From NCBI GenBank assembly GCA_023159155.1, contig JAJNNX010000027.1, positions 124,001 to 188,000 on the forward strand: a stretch of DNA of 64,000 bases, read 5' to 3'. A program made the translations under genes and the position numbers. Of this stretch, positions 11,621 through 22,567 are shown piece by piece; position 1 is the stretch's first letter; each line of letters begins with the position of its first letter. The notes beneath the pieces are model-generated. The model searched no databases. It was not told the DNA's origin and was given only the letters and a program-made list of their open reading frames with translations. The DNA is from Ustulina deusta. Its lineage: Eukaryota > Ascomycota > Sordariomycetes > Xylariales > Xylariaceae.

Positions 11621-12543
11621 GTTGTGGATACGTACCTCGGTAACTGACTAGAGATGGATTAAAACAACCTTGAAGAGCCTGGCCGATTTAGAAAGCGGCA
11701 AGAATGTGTAGCTTACCTAGTAAAGCCCCTAAAAAAATTGAGACTACGATAAGTGAACTGTGTGTACATGTGAATCTAACGAAAACATGATTTTGATTTC
11801 CGAGCTAAAAATGATGTTCTACCCCTCTGTCACAGCTGACAGCAGCTGAAAGCACCCTGGATCTTGAGAGGTGTAGTGCATGTACCTAAGTACTGATGAT
11901 CTGATAAGATAACTTTTTCTGCCCATGCCTATTGTCCCACTTAGTCAGGACCCGAGACAGCTGTTGCCCCACTTGGGCACATTAGAGCGTGGTGCTTCAA
12001 AGCGACATCGCTCCGCTTCAAAGAAATTTCTTGTCCAAATCACATCTCCATTCCGAATATGTACTCCAATTCACCGAGCATAAACCGGAAAGCTTGGAGA
12101 TTATCGTGGCCGGCACACCTTGAGAGCTGTTAACTAGCGATCCAACACCATTCCAATTCTAATTTCATCTGTTCCGCCCAATACACTGCTAGCTTCCGTT
12201 CCTTGCCGCCCTACTGCTGCGTTCTGCGCACCCACTTCGTCGATAACTGGCAGTGACTGGCTCCCGCCACCGCCGCTGGACCGCGTATTTCAGGCCCTTC
12301 AGATCTCTCCTCCACCAGGAACAACACCAAAACCAACGCCAGCATTGCCCGGCCCACCTATCACAAATTCCCATCAGCCCGACTCTCCAACTGAAAAAAC
12401 ATGTTATAGCACAAAAAGCCGGAATTTGTCGCCATCGCCTGCCGTTGTGCAAGATTGTCGATTATCCAGCCCGGCAGGCCTACTGGCGACACAGTTTGCG
12501 ACCATTGTTTCCCAGCCATCCCAGGTTGGGTAGCTACACCACC
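11621..12543. other. Divergent promoter region of the kelch and ornithine-carrier genes
   Basis: The two genes point away from each other, so this 0.9 kb should contain both promoters and 5' UTRs. Short upstream start codons exist on the plus strand before the carrier start, for example at 12253 and 12345. No other feature is seen. Confidence 0.5.
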
Positions 12544-13612
12544 ATGGCAGCAACAGAGGCAACCTCTCCCGCCATTATTCCCTCACGACCCCTGGCCCAA
12601 GGAAAGTCTGCCTCGATGGAGGTTATTGAGGATCTTACCTACGGATCTGTAAGTCATGCGACAGTGAAATCGGCCCGCTGAGGCACTCACTCACAGCCAC
12701 TAGATTGCAGGTATCGTGGGGAAGTTCATAGAATACCCCTTCGACACGGTCAAGGTTAGGCTGCAATCTCAGCCTGACCATCTTCCTCCCCGTTACACCG
12801 GCCCCCTCGACTGTTTCCGACAATCCATCAAGGCCGACGGCGTGCTCGGGCTATACCGCGGGATCAGCGCACCCCTCGTTGGCGCCGCTGCTGAGACGAG
12901 CAGCCTCTTCTTCTTCGAGCGCATAGGACGCGGGGCCGTATATGCTTCCGGATATTGTTCGCCTGACCGTGTCCTCCCTCTGCCGGCATTGTGGTTCACG
13001 GGCGCCTTTGCAGGCGCCTTCACCTCCGTCGTTCTCACGCCGATCGAGCTCGTTAAATGCAAGGTCCAGGTACCGGCGAGCGTGGACGGTGCGAAACCGA
13101 AAGTACCTACCGTCATGTCCGTGATTCGCGATGTCTACAGGCATGAGGGATTCAGAGGTTTCTGGCGTGGTCAAATGGGCACTTTTCTGCGGGAGTCAGG
13201 CGGCTCTGCGGCCTGGTTCGGATCGAAGGAAACAGCCACCAAGATGTTCCACCTGCTAAATGAGCGGTCAGCTACCTCTCAGTTAGAGAAGGATGCACTC
13301 GCCACAGGGGCGCTGCCTTTGTGGCAGCAGGCTGTGGCGGGTGCATGTGCTGGCATGTCTTACAATTTCCTGTTCTTCCCTGCTGATACTATTAAAAGCC
13401 GCATGCAAACCAGTCCAGTCGGTGGAACCAACCAAAACAGGACCTTCATCCAAGAAGCTAGGGCCTTATGGAACTACCGCGGTCTGTACGGCTTCTATCG
13501 GGGATGTGGCATCACGGTGCTACGCTCAGCCCCAAGTTCGGCCTTCATTTTCATGGTGTTTGACGGCCTGAAGCGGTATATACCGCTCTCAGCAATATAC
13601 CCTGCCAAATAG
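12544..13612 (+). CDS. ORT1/arg-13: Mitochondrial ornithine carrier
   Basis: Two exons, 12544-12648 and 12704-13612, coding 337 aa, with a 55-bp intron (GTAAGT...CTAG). Using the TAG acceptor at 12701-12703 rather than the later GCAG gives [15 protein letters not shown], which restores the first transmembrane helix. Three mitochondrial-carrier repeats are visible from their Px[DE]xx[KR] motifs: PFDTVK at 47-52, PIELVK at 148-153, and PADTIK at 261-266. The residues KCKVQVP after the second motif match my memory of the fungal ornithine carriers ARG11/ORT1 and arg-13. These exchange ornithine across the mitochondrial inner membrane and so link mitochondrial ornithine synthesis to cytosolic arginine synthesis. 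The carrier family is certain; the ornithine assignment is inferred from motif context. The stop is only 171 bp from that of the convergent TspO gene. Confidence 0.85.
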
Positions 13613-13783
13613 ATGTATATAGATGGTATCGTGGTGCGATGTGAGCATGTACGGCGTTGGGGCGCATTAAGTAGATCTCTTAGGAGCTGGACCGGTATGG
13701 CATTATTCTTGGATACAAGTATATATGTCTATATGCTATGCCCCTAGTGGCTATCCAACCCATTGTCAATCACCCTCCCACCC

Positions 13784-14476
13784 TTACTCATCTTTGCCGA
13801 GCGCCTTCCTTGTAGCAAGCGTCGACTCGGAGATGTCCCATCGATTCAAATACCCTACACCAGCATTCAGGTATGTCGCGAAACCGAGCCAAGCTAAGTA
13901 AGGGACCATGCACCAGCCAGAAACCTCGTCTATACCGAAATATAGGTACGTTAGGTAACCGTTTATGCCAACGAGAGACACGATATTCGCAAAGGCTAGG
14001 GCAGGGCGGCGAAGCCCGAAGAACAGAGGCATCCACGCTAAGTTAAGACCGAGCTGTGCCGAGTACAGAGCTCGTAGGCCTTCAGCCGAGACGGGTAGCG
14101 AAGACGAAAAGGACACCGAGGAGGCACGAGTCACGGCACGGTGAGCCGCATAGCCCATGAGTCCGTACAGCGCAGTCCAGGCCGGGCCGAAGACGTAGGG
14201 CGGCGGGCGCAGAGGCGGTTGTTTCATTGCATTGTAGGTCTCTTTCGTTTGCTTTGCTGTAGTGTTGTTAGGCGCGTTAACAAGGACACGTGTACCAGGA
14301 TCTGAAGAACCGCTCGACTTCGGCCAGTCGGTCTGAAAGAGGACACAGGATATAAGCTTACGCCTTGTGCTGTAGCCTACGGATGTCCCCAGTGCAATGG
14401 GAAGGAGGATGGACGCCGACGGGCTGGCAAACACGTCGTATGGTATCGTGGTGATTTTGGGAATGTAGGTTGTCAT
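13784..14476 (-). CDS. TspO/MBR (peripheral benzodiazepine receptor) family membrane protein
   Basis: Two exons, 14362-14476 and 13784-14256, giving 195 aa; the 105-bp intron has GTAAGC and CTACAG borders. Without splicing the frame stays open but inserts 35 residues; splicing creates YSTRPKQTKETYNAMKQPP, which fits the family. The conserved region PPLRPPPYVFGPAWTALYG (residues about 50-70) begins the aromatic-rich core, and five hydrophobic segments are present. Later motifs include LGLNLAWMPLFFG and WLGFATYLN. TspO proteins bind porphyrins and sterol-like ligands in the mitochondrial outer membrane or related membranes; the physiological role in fungi is unsettled. An in-frame methionine further upstream would add 23 residues rich in Lys/Arg, but the start at 14476 is nearer the usual family N-terminus (MTTYIP). 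Confidence 0.85.
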   Translation of the reverse strand: MTTYIPKITTIPYDVFASPSASILLPIALGTSVGYSTRRKLISCVLFQTDWPKSSGSSDPGTRVLVNAPNNTTAKQTKETYNAMKQPPLRPPPYVFGPAWTALYGLMGYAAHRAVTRASSVSFSSSLPVSAEGLRALYSAQLGLNLAWMPLFFGLRRPALAFANIVSLVGINGYLTYLYFGIDEVSGWCMVPYLAWLGFATYLNAGVGYLNRWDISESTLATRKALGKDE

Positions 14477-16288
14477 TTTCTTTTCCCTGCGTGGAAAGAG
14501 TTCCCTTTTTGGCTTTGAACTATTGCTAGTTAAGAAATGCTTCACTAACTTTCGCTGCGTGTGATTTCTTGTTTGAAAAGAGAACTGAAGTGGTACAGAC
14601 GTAAGAGCGTATAGAGATACCTCTGGTGGAGCTTGAAGCTTTGCTCTGGGCGGTGATGACGTAGAGGGTTACTCAGGAATGACCTGCAGGTGGCTGGCTC
14701 ATGTTATTCCAAAATCGATCTCAATTCAATATCTGAATTGAGAAGAAAGAGTTAGCTTAGGTAAGTAATATTCCTATAGCTTTATCTCGAAAGTTCCAAA
14801 GAAATTTTTCGAGTACATTCAGCCCATCTCTCAGCTATGTACGCTAGCACTGACTAGGACGCCCTCCTTTATCACACTGACTTAGATCTTACTGCCTTCG
14901 AGTTACCTATATGATTGTTGATGCGTTATTATATTGAGCAAGATACCGCACGAAGGCGAATTGGTAGGGCTGGCTGACTACCTATTGCGTCACAACTCTG
15001 TTCCAGTGCTGCAAAACCTCTACACAGTACCCGACTGTTAGTCTCACTCACTGATTTAGTCTCTACACGTGTAAGTGGCAGAAGGTTAGGTATCATCCTC
15101 AAAGAGCCCGAACCTCGGAGAAATGAGAAGATGGGATGATGTCCACTTGATATGCGCAACTGGTCAAAATCAAGAAGAAAAAAACAGAGCTTATTTAGCT
15201 ACAAGTAGAACTACCCTCTGGATTTGGTAGAATTACAAGCCTTAGGCACCTTGATATCGTTGAGGTAAGCAGCATTGATTGCAGTCCAAGTTTCATAGTT
15301 GGAGGTAAGAAGAGGTAAGAAGAGATAGGAGCACACTGTGAGACAACAGCTAATGAGCCACTAATTACACAGTACGCGAATTACTAGGTAGGTACCGACT
15401 GTACCTCGTGGTAGCAGCCGTACACGGACCACTATTTCTTATTCGGTATGTTTTTCCCATTGGCCACCTCCATGCAAGGCCCATAGAATCGGTGGATACA
15501 CACACCTATTGTGGCTGGGCTCACGATGACTGCTGCTGAAGGAGAAGAAGCTAGCTTGCCACTCTCTCTTTGTCTTCTTTTCCCAACAAAAGAGTTGCTT
15601 CAATTCACCTTGCCGTCACAGTAGGTCTCCCCGGCACATCTACTCGTGACACTCGCAAGCGTGGCTCAAATCGTTCCATTTATTTACATTGCCGGCCTGC
15701 CCAGTTCGTCAATCCTTTTTTCTCCTTCCCCTTCGCCCTTCAATTCATCATCTCACCGTCGTCCGTCAAGGTCATCTTCATCCTCATCCTCATCCGCACT
15801 GCACCTTTTGGACATATTGTTCCCCAACTTGTGGCTCGCTATTCCTCTCCTCCTCCCTGAATGCTTCGCTTCCTACCACGGCTTCTACAAACCATTGACA
15901 AACGTGGCACCTCTCTTTTCTCGTTGTTGCCACCGCTTGTCGTTTGCTTGTTGCAGAGCCTTTGCTCTAGCCATTGGTCGCCAACAATCATCTTACTTTC
16001 TGCTTGCTCCAAACGCGTCCACCGGTCGCTTTACTTCATATTATTTGCCATTTTATTATCACCATCATTGTCACTTCCCTCAAACGTGTTCAGAATGATT
16101 CCTCTAACGGCAAGCGCTTCGCCAAACCACAGGCATTTGACACACCGGCATTCCACTGAACTCACTTGACGACCGACAAGGCCCGCCGCCTACGCGTGAC
16201 CGATTCTCCATACAAATACAGCGCCTCTCGATGCATTATATACCTTGAATTGCGCATATACCACTGCTCCGATAGATGAACCACCGAG
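14477..16288. other. Divergent promoter region, pyrimidine-rich leader of ARS2
   Basis: Separates the divergent TspO and ARS2 genes. The segment from about 15550 to 16100 is strongly C/T-rich on the plus strand and probably represents the ARS2 promoter and 5' UTR. Long open frames there are caused by base composition. A GGTAGGTACC word is at about 15386-15396. No gene is supported. Confidence 0.5.
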
Positions 16289-19110
16289 ATGGACTCGTAC
16301 TCGTATCGCGATGGCTCAGCAAGGTCACCGAATGATCGCACTTGGAATGCCCGGGACGATAGAGTGAAAGACGAATCTCGTGATAGCTTTTATCGCGGAC
16401 GGTCTCCTGGTGCGTCTCAAAGAAGCTTCTCATTTTCTCTCTCTTCGTTGTCCGTTTTTTAAGCTTAGTGGTTACATTATGCTGTCTCGCTTGTTCCGAA
16501 AGCAGTGGCTCGTGACCAGTTATCTGAGCTTCATAGGGAAACTGACTCTGATAGGTTACGACCGTGCTCGGCGACGTTCTCGTTCCCCCCAAGCCGTCGA
16601 CAGATATGAACCCCGTCGCGGAAGAGATGACCATACAAATGGCCGCGATCGCGAAGACCGCCGTCGTATCAATTCCCCTCCAGCTAACATAGACCGTTAC
16701 GTTCCGGGCTCGAACACCAACCCGGCCCCCCTTCCTCCAGCTGCCAACCCATTAACGGACCCTGTTAAACTACCTTTTCAAGTTGGGTTTTCCTATTTTG
16801 GCGAGTGGTGGCGAGCCAATGAGAAGATTAAGGAAGAAAAGGAGCGTGCACGTACTGGCCGGCGACGAGAATCCGAACGTCCGCGTGGGCGAGAGACCCA
16901 AGAGGATCGTGACAAAGAGAAAGCCAAGATTCAAGCTGCGTACGATGCATACAGGGAAGACCTTCAGGCGAAAATGGCCCGCAGTTTCGTTTCTGAACAC
17001 AAGAAGGAGCAATGGTTTCGAGAGAAATATGTTCCCGAAGCTCGCGATCCTTTGCGCATGCAAGTCAATGACTTTCGCCGTGACGCATACAACCAGTGGG
17101 AGCAGGATTTGGAGTCAGGCATGTTTGATGACTTCTCGCTGGAGGGCCTTCCAAAAAGCGAAAGCAATGGCGCTGGTGGTATCGTTGAGAAAGAGGAAGG
17201 CGAAGCGACCGCGGCGAATGAGGTTCTCGGAGTTGGTGATTTGGTTCCTGTGACGGGAAATGATCTCCGCGATGAGAGTCTGTATCAGCCAACACTTCTG
17301 ATCAAGACGATAGCACCTCACGTTAGCCGCCAGAATCTAGAGGCTTTTTGCAAGGAGCATCTCGGTGGGGGTGAGGGTGGCTTCAAGTGGCTGTCGCTGA
17401 GTGATCCTAACCCCAGCAAAAGATACCACCGTATGGGATGGGTTATGCTGCATCCCGCACCCGAGACAGTTGCCCCTGTGGACCGTCCGGATCCCAAAGA
17501 TGAGGAAGGAGACATAGATGCGAAGTCACCTGCGCCCGCCTCTACCGCAGAAAAGGCTCTAGAGGCGGTCAATGGCAAAACGGTCAAAGATGAAGTTCGG
17601 GGAGACTTTGTTTGCCATGTCGGCGTTCACAACCCCCCTAACAATCCCCGTAAAAAGGCTCTATGGGACCTGTTCTCAGCACCTGAGCGGATTGAAAAAG
17701 ATCTTAGCCTTGCTCAGAGACTCGTCAGCAAGTTTGAAGATGATTTCGGCTCTGACTTCAACGCTACTCTCAGAATTGAAGAACGGGTGGAATCCCTTAG
17801 AAACGCTGGCCGCCTTGAGGCAGCCTGTCCTGCTGTTTCAACAAAGAAGGTGAAGAAGGAGCGCAATCTAGATTTTGATGCTGAGATGGACGACGGGGAA
17901 GAGGGTGAGATGGGCGAGTCGGACGAGGAAGGCATCATTGACGATGAAGTTGATGATGAGGATCTCCTAACTAAGAAGAAGCAACTCGATCTGACAATCG
18001 AGTATTTGCGCCGGGTTTTCAACTTTTGCTTCTTTTGCGTATTTGAAAGCGATTCCATTCATGAGCTAACTAGGAAATGCCCGGGCGGCCACCTTCGTCG
18101 CCCACGAAGCACGCTTTCCTCAGCAGCAAAGAACGTGGCTCGTGCTAGTGCAAATGGAGACTCTTTCCCATCTAAGAAGCGAAACGATGTTAAGGATGAA
18201 GAAGAGGGCGAAGCACCCGAGCCTGATCGCAAATTCCGCAATGCATCTTCGAAAACCGAGCAGCAGCTGGAAAGGGCATACAAATGGGTGAAGACGTTTG
18301 AAGACAAGATCGTACAGATCCTAGAACCTGAATCGGTTGACGTCCGAAAACTTGGAGGCAAGCCGACAGAGGATGCCTTGAATGATGAGCTCACAAAGTT
18401 CGTTAAGCAAGAAGACGAACATAAGTTTCGGTGTAAGGTTCCTGAGTGCTCAAAGCTCTTCAAAGAGGAGCATTTCTGGAAAAAACATGTTGAGAAGCGG
18501 CACGCAGAATGGCTTGAGAGTATGCAACAGGAGGTAAGCGAGACTCGCGAAGACTTCCACAAACATGAGCTTACAATGGCCTTAGTTTGATCTTATCAAT
18601 GCATATGTTCTGGATCCTGCCCACATTGCACCGTCAAAGACGGATGCAAATAGCAACGGCCATTTCCCCCCGGCGAGTGGGCAAACTCAGCAGGGCACCC
18701 CTCGAGGATTCAATTTACAGAACTTTACGATGAACAATATGATGGCAGCATTCCCCGGCTTTCCAAGCATTCCAGGGATGCCCCTTTTTGCTGGTAATGC
18801 TATGCAGGCTCCAGGATGGAACACAGGCGGTGATGAGCGTGTTGGCGGCCCAATTCGTCGCAACGGTCCTGCTGGGGCGGCACGATTCCATAATCGGGCT
18901 GGACCATACGACCGACGACAGCAGCCGGGCCGCTGGAATCAAGATGGTCCAGGCGCTGGCCGTGGTAGAGGAGGCCCTGGTCGATGGGGTGATGGTGCCT
19001 CTGGCGGAGCCGCAGTTGGGCCTCGTGAAGCCGTCCAGGGACGCAGCCTCAAGAGCTACGAAGATTTGGACCACTCTCCAGGAGGAGGTGGAGGAGAACT
19101 GAACTACTAG
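16289..19110 (+). CDS. ARS2: SERRATE/ARS2-like RNA-processing zinc-finger protein
   Basis: Three exons, 16289-16409, 16555-18533 and 18586-19110, coding 874 aa; introns of 145 bp (GTGCGT...GATAG) and 52 bp (GTAAGC...CTTAG). The N-terminus is Arg/Ser/Asp-rich. Next comes the SERRATE/ARS2 core, with KLPFQVGFSYFGEWW near residues 120-140 and YDAYREDLQAKMARSFV. A middle region with an acidic stretch is followed by EYLRRVFNFCFFCVFESD and ELTRKCPGGHLR, typical of Ars2. A C2H2 finger follows at Cys668, Cys673, His686, His691, and the tail is Gly/Arg/Pro-rich. Orthologues (human ARS2, plant SERRATE, S. pombe Pir2) connect the nuclear cap-binding complex to RNA processing or decay; the role here is inferred. 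Exon 3 would be missed without the second intron, which falls in phase 0 after Glu700. Confidence 0.88.
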
Positions 19111-19675
19111 CGTCGAGTTTGACCATTGCTTTTTCATTTCTACCTTCGCTGGATTCTCGACTCACTTTCCAAGAGCAGGCTAAGGAAAGGTTAAAACCAT
19201 CGCCGGCCTGTGATGGATGGTATACCAGATCTACCAGATCTTCGCAGGAAGACTCGTGTGTCTGTAGAACAAGAGTCGGCAGTCGGTCGTCGACTAGCTA
19301 TCTCCATTGTACAAATTAGCTTATGGATTCATTTTGGTGGGCAAATTAATCGGACAAGTATATAACAGAATTGCGATCTTATTTTTTATATCTTTGCATT
19401 CAGAAATGGCCCTCATGGTGAACGGCCTTGTCACTCCATAATGCTCCTTATCTTAGTGGAAGTAGGTCACCAATCATTCAAATATTGTCGGAAACCTGTG
19501 ACTCACATTTATCTGTCTGTTTCTAGGCTGCTCCATAAATAGTCGCGCGAATTACGGAGAGAGATGTTCTTTTGCTGCAGCGCCGTGAACCTCAGTTTCC
19601 CAACGAACAGCTGATATATCGACTCTCACACTTTTAATGTTAGGAGCCGTTCCATAGGCTGAATAGTCAGTAAAA
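19111..19675. other. Intergenic, nothing recognised
   Basis: 3' side of ARS2 and promoter of the RidA gene. It contains a short direct repeat of ACCAGATCT at about 19224-19242. No other feature seen. Confidence 0.5.
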
Positions 19676-20286
19676 ATGACCTCCAACCCTCCCACGCAGT
19701 CATCCACGACCAAAGCACGTACACTTATCAGCTCTGGTTCCTCATTTGAGGAAGAGATTGGATATTCTCGCGCGGTCGTCACGGGCGATCTTGTGTTCGT
19801 GGCAGGATGTACGGGGTAAGTACCCGGACTAGCTAGAGAGGTTGTTCGGTGCCTGAGCAGTCCCAATTCTGACTTCAAAGTCGGGGACGACCTTTATGTA
19901 CCCCTCCCCCTGATTACACTTCGGACTCACCTCCGGTTACTAGCACTACCTAGCTCACTAATTTAACTTCACCGTGCCTTAGTTACGACTATAAAACGGG
20001 CGCGCTGTCCCCTGACATTGTCGAACAGGCAGAGCAATGTCTGGTGAATGTGGCGTTGGCGCTCTTGGAGGCCGGCGCCTCCATCGAGGACGTCGTTCGT
20101 GTCCAGTATACGGTGCCGGAACGCGAGGCGTTCCCGAGGGTCTGGCCTGTGCTCAGGAAGTGGTTTGGAAACGCCCGTCCGGCGGCTACGATGGTTTCTG
20201 CTGGTCTTATGAAGGAGGAGATGAAGATTGAGGTCGAGGTCACTGCTGTCAAGGGTTCGGCCAGGAAGAGGGAGGAGGATGCGTGA
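19676..20286 (+). CDS. RidA/YjgF/UK114 family protein (putative enamine/imine deaminase)
   Basis: Two exons, 19676-19815 and 19983-20286, coding 147 aa; the intron is 167 bp (GTAAGT...CTTAG), long for this window. The order of motifs matches the Rid family. EEEIGYSRAVVTGDLVFVAGCTGYD lies near residues 24-48, followed by DIVEQAEQCLVNVALALLEAGAS and then the ligand-binding arginine in NARPAATMV. RidA proteins form trimers and release ammonia from reactive enamine/imine intermediates made by PLP enzymes; fungi also have Rid paralogues of unknown activity, and this could be one. The C-terminal tail is basic and short. There is no mitochondrial presequence or signal peptide, so a cytosolic site is likely. 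The start at 19676 is the first methionine in frame with the conserved part. Confidence 0.85.
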
Positions 20287-21239
20287 GAGGCAAGATGGGC
20301 AACCAAGGCCGAGGGGGGGAGACCGTGGATTGTGTGTAGTACTGCGACATCGCTCAGGATGCAGGTTTGCACCATTGACATGGACATCGCATTGCATTGC
20401 ATGGCATCGTATTGCAGTCTCTCCCGACATATAGTTCATCCCAAAATAACATAGGCGATTCTCCTCGGCGACGGCGCGTGTCATTGGCGGGAGGATTACA
20501 GCATATGAGAGTCGAAGTCGGCGACTATCCGACCTGGGCTGTTTGAACCTTGGGCATACCACCATCAACCTTGTTGTGCCGTGCATGAAACGGTGACCTA
20601 CATACCGATACTCTCTACTGCTACACGACCCTGTAAGCCAAGGACAGGCAGATAAAGTGAGTCAAGAAGCTAGCTGTCATCTGATGGCGAATTGCCCTAT
20701 CAGCATCGTCTAAACCCTCGCTTAAAAAGCGAGAGTAGGCATCTGGCTTACAGGATACGTACATTGCATTGCATAATACAGCATCATTTCCTCCGTCCGA
20801 TCCGGCGTTTCGACACCAGCGCCGACTTTTTTCTTCTACATTAGTGGAGCCCGAGCCCGAGTCCGTTTTGAGATAGGTCGATCACGCCGGCGCCTTATTT
20901 GGCGTGTTGTCGTTGGTCGCCGAGTTTGGTGGATTTCACTTTCGGCTGTCAACCTCTTTATACTCACCTCGGGCTAGCCGACCCGTAACCAAGACGCTTG
21001 TCAGCAGACCACGCAAGTTTTGGGAGGTATATCTAAACAATTCCATGCTCTAGTTGAGTTTTGTGGAATATAAATGGCTATCGGTTTAGAGCCAGTACCT
21101 ATGGCAGTAGCTGGGGCGTCTGTTAGATAGGGCGCAAGTCTCTATACAACATTCTTAATAATACAATATAACGAGTATAGCTTTCGAGAGTAAAGTGAAC
21201 GCATTTATTCGATTTTTATTTATATACTCGCTTCTCTGG
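20287..21239. other. Intergenic region holding nested inverted repeats
   Basis: Between the convergent RidA and sulfur-transporter genes. It contains the inverted-repeat structure at 20630-20754 listed separately, and two copies of CATTGCATTGCAT at about 20391-20403 and 20763-20775. No coding region is seen. Confidence 0.5.
20630..20754. repeat. Nested inverted repeats that could fold as a branched stem-loop
   Basis: An 11-bp perfect inverted repeat (CCTGTAAGCCA at 20630-20640, TGGCTTACAGG at 20744-20754) encloses two hairpins: CTGAT-GGC...GCC-ATCAG at 20681-20703, and CTCGCTT...AAGCGAG at 20717-20733. Weak extra pairing of GACAG with CTGTC lies inside. There is no T-run right after it. It may be a structured RNA, a remnant of an element, or chance. 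Confidence 0.45.
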
Positions 21240-22567
21240 TTATATCAATGCAGCCGCACTTAATGCACCAGCAAACATGGCAGCGACAGAGACAAAGCTT
21301 GAGACGGACAGCAGCGAGATGCCAGTGATACCGTGACCCGATGTACAACCTCCCCCAATCCTTGACCCCACCGCGAGTAAGACGCCCCCAAAGACGAGCC
21401 TCGTGGTGTTGATATTGGCGTCTGGGAACATTTGGGGAAAGGAGCTCGTTAGGGAAAGCCCCAGGGCCCCGATCATCATGCCTGTAACAACAGCCATAGA
21501 GTTGTAAGACGTTGGCTTACCATCACCACCCCCCTTTAACAACCACGAAATGTAATCTCCAAATTCTTCAAACGATGCAGATGTGCCTAGTAGTGTCCTC
21601 CGCGCCACAGCGGAGAAGAGCTGAGCGCCTGCTATCACGAAGCCGCCAAGGACTGGGCCAACAAGACCCCGCGTCTTCACAAGTCCAAGGGCAGATATCG
21701 CAGCCACAGCCCCAGCAAACACAGCCTCGACGCCTACGAGGGCCATAGTCTGGCTTATCCCGAGGGCTTCGTGGATGGTCAAATTCTCGGGCTTGGGCGT
21801 CGTCGCTTCCCGGCCGTTGGATTTCAGCGATGCCAGTGCGGATCGAAGGAAACCGGAATAGATGATGCCGCCCAGCACGGAACCCCCGAGCGTATAAAGA
21901 CCCGATCGCACGCCCGCTCCAACCTGCGCAAATACAGTCCCCGGACAGGAGCCGGAAAGCGTCATGCCGATTCCGAGCAGGTACCCTCCGATGATGTTGC
22001 CGTCGAGAGGGCCGAGGAGACCGAGGGATGAGTAGCTGCGGGGCTTGACGTGGATGTAGCCTAGTTTCTGGCATAGCGTGACGACGAGCCTGGTGTTGAC
22101 CGAAATGGTTAATAGAGCCGTTCTGGTTTCCCTCGAATAAACACGCAATGGAGAAGATCTGGTTGAAAAATCGATGGAAACAAGCATATCCAAGAGACAC
22201 TGAAAGTGGCCTCTCGAGGAATAATAAGCTCTACCCTACTTACGTGCTTGCCGCGGACGCCGTTAGGAATGTCTGGACCACTACAACGCCCCGAAGTCAG
22301 TTTCTTGCTGTTTTGCGGCATGGTTTGTGGGAAGTTTCGAAAGCGCGGAAAAGCCTTTAGAGCACATGGTTGATCGAGCGAGCCCCCGAAAAGGGTGCCC
22401 TTTATGCTTCTGAAAGTGGCCAGAACAGAAAGGAAATGGTTCAGGCAGATTTGCTCACTGTGCCAGTTCTCGAGCTTCATCTGCGAGAGGATCACACTCG
22501 GCTCGTGCATGCCAGTGGCGGCCAGCGCAGCCCCAAAGGCAGCCCCTGAGAGCATTGAGTCGAACAT
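21240..22567 (-). CDS. YeeE/YedE-family sulfur-compound transporter
   Basis: Three exons, 22459-22567, 22244-22280 and 21240-22089, giving 331 aa. Introns are 178 bp (GTGAGC...TTGTAG) and 154 bp (GTAAGT...ACCAG). The middle exon is only 37 nt; it is required to build WHMVQTFLTASAAST and links the first helix to LGYIHVKPRSYSSLG. The protein is a polytopic membrane protein made of Gly/Ala-rich helices. It carries the two cysteine motifs of the family, SGSCPGT in the first half and GGGCTSGHG in the second, arranged as a pseudo-repeat. Bacterial relatives (TsuA) take up thiosulfate through such cysteines (established for that member). The substrate of the fungal protein is inferred to be a reduced sulfur compound. 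The C-terminus ends in a hydrophobic helix, AALI. Confidence 0.85.

Noticed and set aside
14362..14476. A 29-nt intron at the first CAG after the TspO donor
   Set aside because: Too short for a fungal intron and it shifts the frame; the 105-bp intron gives the expected STRPK sequence.
15570..16169. Several open frames rich in Ser/Leu/Pro
   Set aside because: They arise from the pyrimidine-rich ARS2 leader and overlap one another in all three plus frames.
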